From assembly GCA_946811695.1 (NCBI GenBank), contig OX328126.1, positions 6,718,962-6,782,961 of the forward strand: a stretch of 64,000 nucleotides of DNA, given 5' to 3'. This DNA is from Gonocerus acuteangulatus (lineage: Eukaryota > Arthropoda > Insecta > Hemiptera > Coreidae). Made by a program: the position numbers and the translations under genes. The notes under the pieces are model-generated. The model saw only the letters and a list, made by a program, of their open reading frames with translations. It had not been told where the DNA came from and ran no database searches. Shown here piece after piece: positions 33,718 to 46,015 of the stretch (position 1 is the stretch's first letter; every line of letters starts with the position of its first letter).

Positions 33718-33889
33718 ATGAATTAATGTTAATTATAATGATTTGTAACATAATAAGGAGCATTGACTATGGTACGTAGGACTTTGGATTGGAATGTTAC
33801 TACAGTTAATAAACTGATTTGTCAGTACTACAAATTTATTTCCTTCTTCGAAAGGCGAGTATGATCGACTTTTATTATTTATCAAAATA

Positions 33890-34905
33890 AATTATCATTA
33901 AATTTTAAGCCCATATTGTCTTATCCAAAAGTTACCCGTTTTCATGATATTTAATATTTTAGGCTTTTTTAAAAACAATTCACTTATTGGATATTTTTTA
34001 TTATTATTAGCACTTGAGCTGAATTTTTTATAATACGAAATCTTATTATTATTTATTGAGAGTACACAATTATTATTTATTGAGAGTACTATTTATTCTT
34101 GAAGTCTATGTGCGAACGAAGCTAAATATTTCTTATACTATTGAAGCTAGGAGGAAATCAAATGAAAAAAAAAGAAAAAAAAGTACTGTAGCAGCAGAAA
34201 ACATGTATCATTGTTTAAGAAAACAAAATAAATAAATAAAATAACAATAATAATAATGACAAATAAAACTATACAAAAAAAATATATGGAACATTTCTAA
34301 AAACGTTGGAACTTTTTTTTTTTCTTTTTTTTTTTTTTACGGCGCATCTTCTTCTAGGTCATTAGCGCCGACATCCAGGGTACAGCGAGGAATTTTCCCA
34401 ACGAGCCTTGAGATGAGAAAATTCCTGCCGGAGGTGGGGATCGAACCATCTCCCGCTTATGAATCCAAGGCGCTAACCATTAGACCACGGGAGACCCCCG
34501 TTGGAAATTATTTTTAATTTTTAAATATTTTAGAATATTATCAATGTATAGTAAGAATTAAAAACATTTTATGTTTTTAGTATAACTTGCAGGAATAGGT
34601 ACTAATATTTTTTTAAGTTGAAGTTACAGCTTTTAGGGGAACAAATAATATATATTTTATTTATTGGCTCGTACAATCCGATGTCTTGTAAATATTTGAT
34701 GGTTTGATTGAATTAATAGTTTATTCTAAATGTAGCATACAAAAACAATAAAAACATTCAGTTCAAGTGGTAGAATAAAAAAGAATAAAAAATTTTTTTT
34801 TTAAACATACAATATGAAATATCTTGAAAACGTTTGTGGTAGCTTTTTGGTAAGGCAATATGGGCTTAAAATGGTTTGTTTTGACCAAAACCTTCACTTC
34901 TCGAT
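33890..34905. repeat. Diverged inverted pair enclosing SINE1 copy c
   Basis: About 33890-33990 (ttttaagcccatattgtctt core, then a gttttcatgatatttaatat block) matches the complement of about 34790-34885 (aaggcaatatgggcttaaaa core). Spacer about 800 bp, A+T-rich, holding SINE1 copy c. Probably an old foldback element. Confidence 0.5.
34312..34498 (-). mobile_element. SINE1 copy c
   Basis: Minus-strand SINE1: the complement of the A tail is the T run at about 34313-34338, then the gcgccgacatcc body, then box B and box A complements, ending gggagaccccc. Flanked by cgttggaa at 34304-34311 and 34499-34506. Confidence 0.85.
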
Positions 34906-35056
34906 GGATTTGGGTTAACTTAATAGTAATCCTGTATAATATGAAAATTATAAAGAGTGAATCGCCCTTGGTTGCGGATGCTTATAAATAAATAAAGCAT
35001 TTATTATTTCCATCGAAATGGATGAATGTAATCTGTGAAAAAGAACAAATATAGTA

Positions 35057-38054
35057 GAGGTTGTCTGCTTCGTCAGTTTCCTAGATTTCCGAACATACAG
35101 GTTGTCTGCTTCGTCAGTTTCCTAGATGTCCGAACATACAGGTTGTCTGCTTCGTCAGTTTCCTAGATGTCCGAACATACAGGTTGTCTGCTTCGTCAGT
35201 TTCCTAGATGTCCGAACATAGAGGTTGTCTGCTTCGTCAGTTTCCTAGATGTCCGAACATACAGGTTGTCTGCTTCGTCAGTTTCCTAGACGTCCGAACA
35301 TACAGGTTGTCTGCTTCGTCAGTTTCCTAGATGTCCGAACATACAGGTTGTCTGCTTCGTCAGTTTCCTAGACGTCCGAACATACAGGTTGTCTGCTTCG
35401 TCAGTTTCCTAGATGTCCGAACATACAGGTTGTCTGCTTCGTCAGTTTCCTAGATGTCCGAACATACAGGTTGTCTGCTTCGTCAGTTTCCTAGATGTCC
35501 GAACATACAGGTTGTCTGCTTCGTCAGTTTCCTAGATGTCCGAACATACAGGTTGTCTGCTTCGTCAGTTTCCTAGATGTCCGAACATGCAGGTTGTCTG
35601 CTTCGTCAGTTTCCTAGATGTCCGAACATACAGGTTGTCTGCTTCGTCAGTTTCCTAGATGTCCGAACATACAGGTTGTCTGCTTCGTCAGTTTCCTAGA
35701 TGTCCGAACATACAGGTTGTCTGCTTCGTCAGTTTCCTAGATGTCCGAACATGCAGGTTGTCTGCTTCGTCAGTTTCCTAGATGTCCGAACATGCAGGTT
35801 GTCTGCTTCGTCAGTTTCCTAGATGTCCGAACATACAGGTTGTCTGCTTCGTCAGTTTCCTAGATGTCCGAACATACAGGTTGTCTGCTTCGTCAGTTTC
35901 CTAGATGTCCGAACATACAGGTTGTCTGCTTCGTCAGTTTCCTAGATGTCCGAACATGCAGGTTGTCTGCTTCGTCAGTTTCCTAGATGTCCGAACATGC
36001 AGGTTGTCTGCTTCGTCAGTTTCCTAGATGTCCGAACATACAGGTTGTCTGCTTCGTCAGTTTCCTAGATGTCCGAACATACAGGTTGTCTGCTTCGTCA
36101 GTTTCCTAGATGTCCGAACATACAGGTTGTCTGCTTCGTCAGTTTCCTAGATGTCCGAACATACAGGTTGTCTGCTTCGTCAGTTTCCTAGATGTCCGAA
36201 CATACAGGTTGTCTGCTTCGTCAGTTTCCTAGATGTCCGAACATGCAGGTTGTCTGCTTCGTCAGTTTCCTAGATGTCCGAACATGCAGGTTGTCTGCTT
36301 CGTCAGTTTCCTAGATGTCCGAACATACAGGTTGTCTGCTTCGTCAGTTTCCTAGATGTCCGAACATACAGGTTGTCTGCTTCGTCAGTTTCCTAGATGT
36401 CCGAACATACAGGTTGTCTGCTTCGTCAGTTTCCTAGATGTCCGAACATACAGGTTGTCTGCTTCGTCAGTTTCCTAGATGTCCGAACATACAGGTTGTC
36501 TGCTTCGTCAGTTTCCTAGATGTCCGAACATACAGGTTGTCTGCTTCGTCAGTTTCCTAGATGTCCGAACATGCAGGTTGTCTGCTTCGTCAGTTTCCTA
36601 GATGTCCGAACATACAGGTTGTCTGCTTCGTCAGTTTCCTAGATGTCCGAACATACAGGTTGTCTGCTTCGTCAGTTTCCTAGATGTCCGAACATGCAGG
36701 TTGTCTGCTTCGTCAGTTTCCTAGATGTCCGAACATACAGGTTGTCTGCTTCGTCAGTTTCCTAGATGTCCGAACATACAGGTTGTCTGCTTCGTCAGTT
36801 TCCTAGATGTCCGAACATACAGGTTGTCTGCTTCGTCAGTTTCCTAGATGTCCGAACATACAGGTTGTCTGCTTCGTCAGTTTCCTAGATGTCCGAACAT
36901 ACAGGTTGTCTGCTTCGTCAGTTTCCTAGATGTCCGAACATACAGGTTGTCTGCTTCGTCAGTTTCCTAGATGTCCGAACATGTAGGTTGTCTGCTTCGT
37001 CAGTTTCCTAGATGTCCGAACATACAGGTTGTCTGCTTCGTCAGTTTCCTAGATGTCCGAACATATAGGTTGTCTGCTTCGTCAGTTTCCTAGATGTCCG
37101 AACATACAGGTTGTCTGCTTCGTCAGTTTCCTAGATGTCCGAACATACAGGTTGTCTGCTTCGTCAGTTTCCTAGATGTCCGAACATACAGGTTGTCTGC
37201 TTCGTCAGTTTCCTAGATGTCCGAACATACAGGTTGTCTGCTTCGTCAGTTTCCTAGATGTCCGAACATGCAGGTTGTCTGCTTCGTCAGTTTCCTAGAT
37301 GTCCGAACATACAGGTTGTCTGCTTCGTCAGTTTCCTAGATGTCCGAACATACAGGTTGTCTGCTTCGTCAGTTTCCTAGATGTCCGAACATACAGGTTG
37401 TCTGCTTCGTCAGTTTCCTAGATGTCCGAGCATACAGGTTGTCTGCTTCGTCAGTTTCCTAGATGTCCGAACATACAGGTTGTCTGCTTCGTCAGTTTCC
37501 TAGATGTCCGAACATGCAGGTTGTCTGCTTCGTCAGTTTCCTAGATGTCCGAACATGCAGGTTGTCTGCTTCGTCAGTTTCCTAGATGTCCGAACATACA
37601 GGTTGTCTGCTTCGTCAGTTTCCTAGATGTCCGAACATACAGGTTGTCTGCTTCGTCAGTTTCCTAGATGTCCGAACATACAGGTTGTCTGCTTCGTCAG
37701 TTTCCTAGATGTCCGAACATACAGGTTGTCTGCTTCGTCAGTTTCCTAGATGTCCGAACATACAGGTTGTCTGCTTCGTCAGTTTCCTAGATGTCCGAAC
37801 ATACAGGTTGTCTGCTTCGTCAGTTTCCTAGATGTCCGAACATGCAGGTTGTCTGCTTCGTCAGTTTCCTAGATGTCCGAACATACAGGTTGTCTGCTTC
37901 GTCAGTTTCCTAGATGTCCGAACATACAGGTTGTCTGCTTCGTCAGTTTCCTAGATGTCCGAACATACAGGTTGTCTGCTTCGTCAGTTTCCTAGATGTC
38001 CGAACATACAGGTTGTCTGCTTCGTCAGTTTCCTAGATGTCCGAACATACAGGT
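35057..38054 (+). repeat. 41-bp tandem array, 73 exact periods
   Basis: The start of the phrase ggttgtctgcttcgtcag moves from 35059 to 38052, which is 2993 bp = 73 x 41, so there is no net indel. Units are nearly identical; the commonest variants are acatac, acatgc or acatat at one site and gatg or gacg at another. No conserved flank or spacer that would suggest a regulated array. Confidence 0.97.
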
Positions 38055-38097
38055 TTGATTCCCTGCGTGGGAATAGTTATTTAATAGTATCACTAGT

Positions 38098-38161
38098 ACC
38101 AAAAGTGGTTGTTTTCGGTGCACGGTCGAGTTTAACCAAGCACCGAAAACACACTTTTGGT
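38098..38161. repeat. Perfect-type hairpin beside the 41-bp array
   Basis: accaaaagtggttgttttcg (from 38098) pairs with the complement ending at 38161 (cgaaaacacacttttggt), arms of about 23 bp with one or two mismatches and an 18-nt loop. Lies 45 bp after the last array unit. Confidence 0.7.
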
Positions 38162-38450
38162 AGGTGTTATGAACAATACTTTTCATTATACTGCTCATAC
38201 TTGAGTAAATTAAAACCACTTTATATTTCATTAATAACTTAAAGTTACAGTAAAAGAAATTAAATTGACACCTTTTTTTTATTTGAAAAAAAAACAACAT
38301 CTGTTTATTAACCTATAATAGAAGAAAAAGAAAAATATTTTATTTTGGACCAAAACAGATTCTTTTTTTCACAAATTGAATGAAAAAGATAACAAACAAA
38401 AAAAATAAATAATAATAATAAATAATATGAATAATAGATTGCTCTTTACA

Positions 38451-41194
38451 TTAAAATAAAATGTCCTGATACAGCCTCGGCTTGAGGCGTCGGGCTGTTG
38501 GTTCTCCTAGGTTGTAGATCGTGGCAGCTGAAGAAAGAGGTAGTTTGTCTTGATACAGCCTCGGCTTGAGGCGTCGGGCCGTTGGTTCTCCTAGGTTGTA
38601 GATCGTGGCAGCTGAAGAAAGAGGTAGCTTCTCTTGGTGCCTTCGGGTCAGTTCTTCGATGTGAAATGCGATTGGATCAACTCCCAGTTCTCGATGGAGC
38701 AAGGTGTTTCGAACGAACCAAGGGGCGTTGGCTGCAATCCGTAGCACTTTGTTTTGAAAAGTCTGAAGTCGTCTGATGTTCGTCGTGTTTGTTCCATACC
38801 ACACAGGGCAGGCGTAAGTCAGTATTGGGAGAATCATGGTTTTATAAAGTAGTGTTACTAGTGAAGGTCGAAGTGATGTTTTTCTGTTCATCAGTGGATA
38901 AAGTATTGAGAGTCTGGAGTGTGCCTGTCGTTATTTTATGTTAATGTGTAATTTCCAAGTAAGTCGAGTGTCAAAGTATAGTCCTAGATACCTCACTCCC
39001 TGGTCATTCGGGCTCCAAGGAACTGGGAGTCCATCCAATTGGATTTCTGGTAGTTCTTCGTTCGAAAACCGCCGTAGGGAAAAGACTTTGGCCTCCGTTT
39101 TGGTTGAATTTAGGACCAGTCGCCATTTAGTAAACCAGTCAACCAAGAAGTTCGCCGTTCCTTGCAAGTTTTGAAACACCGTGGACAGACTACTATGGGT
39201 GGATAAGATAAGAGTGTCGTCGGCAAATGTTGCAAGCTGAGTGAAGGGATCTTCTTTCGGCATGTCCGAGGCGAATAGGAGGTAAAGAAGGGGACTCAAT
39301 ATAGATCCTTGTGGAACTCCAGCTTCCAAGGCGATCTTCCGGCTGAGGGTGGTTCCGATCCGGACTTGGCAGGTGCGATCCTCTAAGAAAGATTTAATAG
39401 AGTAGAAGAGATTGGCTGGTGGTAATGTCTTCTTTAGTTTATATAATAAACCTCGGTGCCAGACGGAATCGAAAGCCCCCTTCAAGTCCAAGAAAAGGCC
39501 CGCTGTGAATTGTTTGGCTTCAAACCCTTTCACTATGACCTCTGCAACCCTCTGTGCTTGATGCGTAGCGGAGTGATGGTGTCTGAAGCCAAATTGATGA
39601 GATGGAATTGTGCAGCTCTCTTCAAGGTGTTGTCGTAGCCTCTTCTCCAAGCATTTTTCTAGTAGTTTGCCGAGTGTATATATCAAACTAATTGGGCGAT
39701 AACTGGTAGGGCTGTGCTTTGGCTTTCCATCCTAGTGAAACATGAGTACTATCGCGTTCTTCCATGCCTTTGGAAAGTACCCCAGTCTCAAGCAGGCGTT
39801 GAAGAGTCCGACCAAATGGGCAATCGTCTTCCTGGGCAGCTTTTTCAGAACACAGTTCGGAATCTGATCCTCGCCTGGTGCCTTCCGGTTCTTCAGTTTT
39901 CTAATGTAGCCTTTTAACTCCTGTGGGGTTATGTAGTCGGTAAGTCTGCTGTCCACTGTCATGGGTTCTCTTAAGAATTCGTCCACTGTCCTGTCAGTCT
40001 CTGGGTCATCCCTGTCAAGAGGTCTCACTACAGTCTGTAAGTGGGTAGCAAACAACTCACATTTCTCGTCGTCAGAAGTCGCTGTCTGTTGGTCTATTTT
40101 CAGGACAGGCAGAACGGGACTCTTTCCTAGGATCCGCCTAGTTTCCTTCCAAAGACTGTTGTCACCTGGGTTTAGGTCAGAAACATAGGATTTGTAGGAC
40201 CTTATTTTCTCTGTTTCTAGAAGAAACTTTATTCAACGGCACAGTCTGTTCACAAGTGTTTTATCTGCCGGGTTCCTATATCTTTGCCATCTTTTTCTGA
40301 TTACATTCTTGTCGTGGATAAGCTGTAGAATGTGAGATGGAGTGTTAGGGCCCTGGAATAGACGTGACTGAGTCTGGGGCTGTAGTGTGCAGTGTTGTAT
40401 TGATGTACGTATGTGTTCTGTGAGTGTCAAGGCGGAAGTGTCAATTTCGTCTGTACTTTCATTAAGTATGGCACGCACAGTATGTTCATGGCATGTGTAA
40501 AGAGTTCCCAGACCACGCGTCCGTTAATGAGTTTAGGAAGATGTGGTGTGATCTGCGTCCAAGTCTGTAAGAGTGTCATGATAAAGCGGGTAGAGTATGT
40601 TATGTAATGCAGCAATGTCTAAAAATCCGGTTGATATCTGTCCTGTGTTGGATAGTGTGTTGGTTCGTCAGGTGCTGATATATGCAGTCCTAAGTTCATA
40701 GATATGTGTTCAAGTCGAGTTCCATTAGAGTTCAGTGTTCTACAGCCCCAGAGTGGGTTTTTACTGTTTATATCTCCAGGCAAAACAGTCGGAGCTCCGG
40801 AAAAAATGCACTCTAAGTCGGATTCAATGAGGCGTATTCCAGGTCGGTGATATGCTGCCAGAATGTTGATGGTTGAGTTATTGTTTAGACTTAATGTAAT
40901 GCCGACGACCTGTAAGTTCTGTAGTGTAGGTAAGTAGAGTTCAGTATGTATTAATCGTCTCTGTACAAGTATAGCGACTCCTCCCCGTCTGGTCTCCTGG
41001 TCAGATCTGTACACAGTATAACCAGGAATTCGTAGTCTGTCTGTTTTAGTTAGGTGCGTCTCCGTAATACATGCTACGTGCACAACATGTCTGTTTAGGA
41101 AGTCAGTCAGTAAGTTCACGCGGTTCCATAGTCCCGCGGCGTTCCAATTCAAAAGGGTTAGGTTGGGGTAAGAAGTTAGATTAGAACAGTCCAT
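38451..41194 (-). pseudogene. Jockey-like LINE ORF2 (endonuclease and reverse transcriptase)
   Basis: Minus-strand ORF2 of a Jockey-clade-like LINE without RNase H. The endonuclease is 40619-41194, starting MDCSNLTSYPNLTLLNWNAAG: N18 and E45 (ITETHL) are catalytic positions, with RRGGVAIL and PGDINSKNPLWG further on. A net frameshift near 40480-40620 separates it from the reverse transcriptase, whose pieces (40233-40478, 39732-40055, 38931-39686, 38451-38891) share one frame broken only by stops. Motifs: SYRPISLIYTLGKLLEK, motif A FLDLKGAFDSVW, LEAGVPQGSILSPLL, and an intact FADDTLIL catalytic pair, then YLGLYFDTRLTWK. The C-terminus carries an in-frame 84-bp duplication. The enzyme nicks target DNA and copies its RNA there. 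Dead copy, but recent enough to keep all domains. Confidence 0.9.
38468..38635 (-). repeat. 84-bp tandem duplication in LINE ORF2
   Basis: Two copies with period exactly 84 bp (gatacagcctcggcttgag at 38468 and 38552) and few differences. In frame, it doubles a 28-residue block (KLPLSSAATIYNLGEPTARR...) at the end of the protein. Confidence 0.95.
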
Positions 41195-42515
41195 TTTCAG
41201 ATGAAAAAAGTGAAGAGAATAATTTGGTGAAAAATGTTTTAATTTGTGGTAAGAAAGGCTTTATGAGAGTCGTCGGGAATTTAGAAATGTCGAATGTTTG
41301 TTTAGTAGTTTCGTCCTGTTTTGTCTGTGATGTTCGTAGATTTTCTCTTTCTGTCCAGACGTTAGGTCGAGGAGCCTCAGGGGAGGAGGTTTGGTGTTTT
41401 TTGTCCTGTGTAGTGGATGATTTGGTATTCTGCGTGTTAGTAAGTATGGTGTTCTCTTGTGGATCAGTACGTGATGTGGCAGTCCGTCTTCTGCGAGATT
41501 TTTCCGCATTGTACGGGACGCCCGGATCGGCGTCGGGTTTTAACGGTAACAACCATGTTACACAGCCTATCTAATTCTAAAACAGATTTGCCTTTCTCAT
41601 TATTATCTAGCTGAATGGCTACAAGAGGTGTGGGGAATCTATCTTTATTATAGAGCCTCGTGGCTCTCTGTGCTGGATAGCCTCGCCTCTTCAAGTCATC
41701 TAGGACATCATCCTCGGAGACGTTGAAGGGCAAGCCTCGTACTACAGCAGAGAATGTTCTGTCGGGGCTAGAAATTAAAAAATATTTTATGTCAGGAGTT
41801 TCGTCAAAAAAGTGTGTTACGTTCCTAAAGTCTTCAATACTGGACAAAGATATTTTTATTTTTTTATATAGCATTTTGCAGTCAAATGCGGACTTAGCAA
41901 CTCGTTCAAGATCTGCAACTAGCTGTTTAGTGTCAATCAACGAGTTTTCATGATTGTCAGACACAACCACAAAAATAGGCGGAATTTTAGGAGACTGGGG
42001 ACTCTCAGGGATGTCAGGTATTTGGTTGAAATGTCTGGTCTGTTTGGTCTCGGTTTTTGAACCGGGGAAGAAGCAGAAATAGTATTATCTTCAGTCTGTA
42101 TCTCAGATAATGGGGAAAATCTATTATTGGTCGGAGTCATAACTACCACAGGAGTTATTATTCGGACATATCTATTTCTCTTGGGTTTAGGTTCTTCGAA
42201 TGATTGAGCGTCCATTGCATCGAGACTGTCTATGTTGATTGAAAGTGACTCGTTGTCATTGGTTACGTGAGAAAGGCTAGAGTTGAGGTTACCACTGCCT
42301 GGCTCTATAACAGTCACCTCAGGGAATAAGTGAGAAAGAAAATTCATATCACCTGTTTTGGCCGGTTCTTCTGTTGAGGTTAGGTTTGAATCGCCTCTAA
42401 TATTTTCCGCACTTTTAGCCAGAATTTTCGCAGCCGAGGAAATATCTAGCTTCCTAATCCGAGGACGGGTCTCGGCCAGTCTTTTCACACCCGTCATAAC
42501 ACTTTTTGACTCCAA
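41181..42515 (-). pseudogene. Jockey-like LINE ORF1 (gag-like RNA-binding protein)
   Basis: ORF1 lies just upstream of ORF2 on the minus strand and overlaps its start by about 14 bp. It reads in three pieces with two frame changes (42515-41937, 41970-41464, 41552-41181). The first is a Ser/Asn-rich N-terminus. The second holds the conserved Jockey-type gag core: LVADLERVAKSAFDCKMLYKKIKI, then AVVRGLPFNVSEDDVLDDLKRRGYP and the start of a zinc-knuckle approach (GRPVQC). Past that point the knuckles expected in this family (C-x2-C-x4-H-x4-C repeats) are scrambled by the frame change. In intact elements this protein packages the LINE RNA. The Met at 42515 is a plausible start. Confidence 0.8.
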
Positions 42516-43405
42516 TAAATATCAATAATAGCAATATAAACGAGAACACTAAGTAAACACAGCCTTTTGGCAACACAGCTGTTCTCCCCTATAATCACAG
42601 CTGTTCTCCCCTATAGTAGAAGAAAAGTACTGATACATTTACATTAATACATTTTAGAATGAATGACAGTATCTAAAAGTAACCTCCTTCAAACACATGT
42701 TTATTAGTAGCAGGTAAGGTTAGCGCACCAAAAAGATTTTTCGGGCCTAGGCCCGAAAAGTACTATTTTACGGACTCAAACCGAGTATTGAAAACACATG
42801 TTTTTTTGATGCAATATAATGAAAAATATATTTTATTAATTCTAAGTAGATATTAAAAGAATGAAAAAAAAAATTGGAGTTGTTATCGTTTTAAAATAGT
42901 TTACATATGACCACAAATCGCTATTATAATTTGGAATTGTGGTTTAGTTTAATTGCGAAGAGTAACTTTGCAGTGGGCATAATTCGCCGTGTGTTTCCAA
43001 CTAACACGATTATAGTTCTTTCTACTTAAGTGGATCAACCTGTTCTTGATTCGTGTGTATTTACACGTGAACACAACATCAGAGTGGAAATTCATATTGT
43101 TTGGAAAATATTTAAAAAATAAATAAATAAAGAATCCGTCAGAAATTGAATATTTAATTTTAATGTTATGCAGACTACTTTTAAAACCACCATTATCTCG
43201 ATTTTCAATCAAAACTGGTTTTTAATACTGAAACCACTTGAAAATTACCACATCAGATGCGGGCGTAGTTATTACCATTTATATCCCGTACGGGTGATTT
43301 TTTTGGTGTTTGATTGATTTTTTTTTTATAGTAATTATTTTTAAGTAAACAAATACAGCTGATTACAGCGGTTTTTGCGTCATTGGCTCTTTATTACTGG
43401 TGGTT

Positions 43406-43409
<4 letters not shown>
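42516..43409. other. LINE 5' region then no gene
   Basis: 42516-42620 is the presumed 5' untranslated region of the Jockey-like LINE, with a 22-bp direct repeat (cacagctgttctcccctat at about 42574 and 42597). A perfect 22-bp palindrome around cgggcctaggcccg lies at 42738-42759. The rest to 43409 is A+T-rich without recognisable features. Confidence 0.5.

Positions 43410-43462
<53 letters not shown>
43410..43462. repeat. TA microsatellite
   Basis: Pure (TA)n abutting SINE2 copy c. Confidence 0.95.
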
Positions 43463-43466
<4 letters not shown>

Positions 43467-43685
43467 CCGTAACAGGCCACGAGGGCCCTGAGGGGCAGAT
43501 ATTATAGAGGTATCTGATTCATGACCATACGGCACACTAGGGAGATAGTGTGGTCAGTACTATGCTCCGGCCGCCTGATTTTCCCCTTGGCTGCTTCGAC
43601 TGCTAGTCATTAGCACCCAAGCTAACCCATTATTAAATTAATTAAAGGCTGGGTCGGCCTAGGGACGGTCATGGAGGCCGAATTC
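43463..43685 (-). mobile_element. SINE2 copy c (lacks tRNA head)
   Basis: Minus strand: begins with the complement of the family 3' end (agtcccgtaacaggccacga), then the tacctctatag and cggccgcctgatt blocks, stopping before the tRNA-like head, as expected for a 5'-truncated insertion. Confidence 0.8.
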
Positions 43686-43689
43686 AATA

Positions 43690-44743
43690 TATAACATATG
43701 CAATTTGGCAAATATACTTCCCCTAAGTTGAAAGGTCAAGTTCGTTAACCAGGAGAACCAGTAAACCGGAACATGGTTTTTGAGCGAAATTCGTACGAAA
43801 AAAATCGTAACGCTTAAGTTTTTGAGTTCATGTGCTTGAAGGTACTCGTTTTGTAGGCTCCCTAAAGTAGGGAAACAAAAGAAACCAATTTAAATCGATA
43901 TCTGTAACCGTTTACGAAAAACACAACTACTTTTCCAAACTAATTTTTAGTTTAGGTATCCAGAAATGATTAATTCGGTTGGAACTTGTTCCAGACGGTT
44001 GATATTCATCTAATCTATGATATATACTTGTTCGTTGGTTGCGATTACAGTTAAAGAGGTATTAGATGCGTATTAGATTTTATAAACGTTTCAATAGATT
44101 CGAGGACCACGGTCCAAAACCCGAGCCCGCAATGAAGATTTTACCTTCTAGTGTTGACTTTGGAGGGTTGGATTTGGGGTCCCAGATCGTCCCTAGGCTC
44201 ACCCAACCTTTAATTAATTAATTAAATAATGGGTACCTGCAAAGGGAATGATCATGGGGCCGGAGTATAGTACTGACCACAGTATCTCCTTTGTGTGTCA
44301 TATGGTCAATAATCAGATACCTCTACAGTATGTGCCCCTCTGGGCCCTTGTGGCCTGTTACGGGACTGATTTTCCATAGAGTACCGAAAATAGGTACTTT
44401 TTTCGATAAGTTTAGAAGCTATTAATGGAGATGAAACGTTTTCGGATGTTGGTATATTTGTCGATATACCTCGAAAAGGGTTAGAAAATCTTGGTATGTG
44501 GTAACGAACGATTCGAAATCTTACTAAATTCTCTGCTAAGAAGTTCTGGTGGAATTTTCGATGGAGCGATGTCAATCGAACAAATAAATGCTTAAAACTT
44601 GGAAATTGTTAGTTTTGTTCTTTTAGCACATTCCTCCGAAGGAAAGTAGCTATTGAGGTTGCACTCATGACGGAATTTTTGAAAAATTTCTTCAAATCTT
44701 TATCGATCCTACCTAGTAGACACCGAAAATGACCCCCGTCAAA

Positions 44744-44745
<2 letters not shown>
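43690..44745 (+). mobile_element. Strongly diverged element A modules
   Basis: Contains the aaaggtcaagttcgttaacc block, gcgaaattcgtacgaaaaaa, atcgtaacgctta then agtttttgagttcat (43740-43830), and later modules (44390-44640) with gtcaatcgaacaaataaatg. Clearly related to A1-A3 but with many differences, so an old subfamily. It is interrupted by SINE2 copy d and has no A ends. Confidence 0.6.
44101..44370 (+). mobile_element. SINE2 copy d (5' truncated)
   Basis: Starts inside box B (gaggaccacggtccaaaacc) and runs to the family end ttgtggcctgttacgggact at 44370. Body blocks ggggtcccagatcgtcccta and tacctctacagtatgtgccc. Confidence 0.8.
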
Positions 44746-44799
<54 letters not shown>

Positions 44800-45140
44800 G
44801 GGGGCGAGGTTAGCTCAGTGGTAGAGCACTCGACTAATAAACTGGAGGACCAGGTTCAAAACCCGAGCGCGCACTAAGGATTTTTTCTTCTAGTGCTGCC
44901 GTTCGAGGGTTGGATTTGGGGTCCCAGATCGTCCCTAGGCTCACCCAGCCTTTAATTAATTTGATTAATAATGGGTACCTTGGGTGCTAATGACTCTAGC
45001 AGTAAAAATCAGCCGGGGAAAATCAGGCGGCCGGAGCGTAGTGTTGACCACACTTTCTCCCTAGTGTGCCGTACGGTCAAGAATCAGATACCTCTACAGT
45101 ATCTGCCCCTCTGGGCCCTTGTGGCCTGTTACGGGACTGA

Positions 45141-45141
<1 letters not shown>
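44800..45141 (+). mobile_element. SINE2 copy a (full length, tRNA-derived)
   Basis: Head ggggggcgaggttagctcag then tggtagagc (box A region), box B ggttcaaaacc at about 44852-44862, about 342 bp in all, ending ctgttacgggactgat with no A tail. Flanked on both sides by TA microsatellites (about 44748-44794 and 45144-45198), which hides any target duplication. The tRNA source is Ala/Ile/Met-like and uncertain. Confidence 0.85.
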
Positions 45142-45201
<60 letters not shown>

Positions 45202-45299
45202 TGTTAACACGATAGCGGCTAGAGTTTATGTTTTTTCTTCACGAAACGTGGTATATAGCGTTCAATTAGCAAACGATTGAACGAGTTCGTTAACCACCA

Positions 45300-45625
45300 A
45301 AATCGGTCCACCGAGAGGGGGGGGGTTACCCCGGACCCAAAACACTAATTTCACCATGCCAGCCGTAGTTTTCGTTATATTTCAACGAAACTCGCCATTC
45401 GTTATGCTGATCTAACGAGAGAAATACGTTGTAAAAATAAACTAAATCGGTCCATTAGGAGGGGGGGGGGGGGTTACTCCGGACCCGCATTACCAATTTG
45501 CACTACCAGCCGTAATTTTTGTTACATTTCAACGAAACTCGGTATTCGTGGTGGTAATCAACAGATAAAAATGGGTTGTAAAAACGAACTAAATCGGAGG
45601 GGAGGGGGTTTACTCCGGACGTAAT
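45300..45625 (+). repeat. G-run dispersed repeat, about 2.5 tandem units
   Basis: Units contain an aaatcggtcca block, a run of 8-14 G, a ttactccggacc block and a atttcaacgaaactcg block; starts near 45305, 45445 and 45585. Its complement occurs inside FB1 at 4080-4262. Confidence 0.6.
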
Positions 45626-45644
45626 TTTTACTTTTTTTTTGTAA

Positions 45645-45868
45645 TTTTTTTGCTATGAACAGATTGCAGCGTAAAATACCTATTAATTTGTGAATCACTC
45701 TGTAGCGAAAAGCAATAACATGAACAAAGTAACAATAATATGTAATCCAGGTATGCAGATAATAATAAGGAATAATGTCATAATAATAATATTAATGAAT
45801 AAAATAAGTATACAGATAATAATAATGTATAATGTAAATATAAACAATTAATATAGGTAAAATGCAAT

Positions 45869-45899
<31 letters not shown>

Positions 45900-46015
45900 A
45901 ACACACATATATATATATATATATATAGTTGCTAGTAATTTTGTAATATCATCATTTATTTTTATAGAGTAAATCGCTGAAAGTTGCGAAACTCTTAATA
46001 AACGAATAAAAATAA
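45645..46015 (+). mobile_element. RNase H LINE 3' tail fragment
   Basis: Matches the 3' untranslated tail at 11845-12590: ttgctatgaacagattgcag at the start, the tcactctgtagcgaaaa block, ataataatgtataatgtaaa, and the end block tagagtaaatcgctgaaagt then gcgaaactcttaataaa. Heavily 5' truncated; only untranslated sequence remains. Confidence 0.75.

Noticed and set aside
35057..38054. CRISPR-like array
   Set aside because: The 41-bp units are contiguous copies without spacers, in a eukaryotic context and with no cas genes. It is a satellite.
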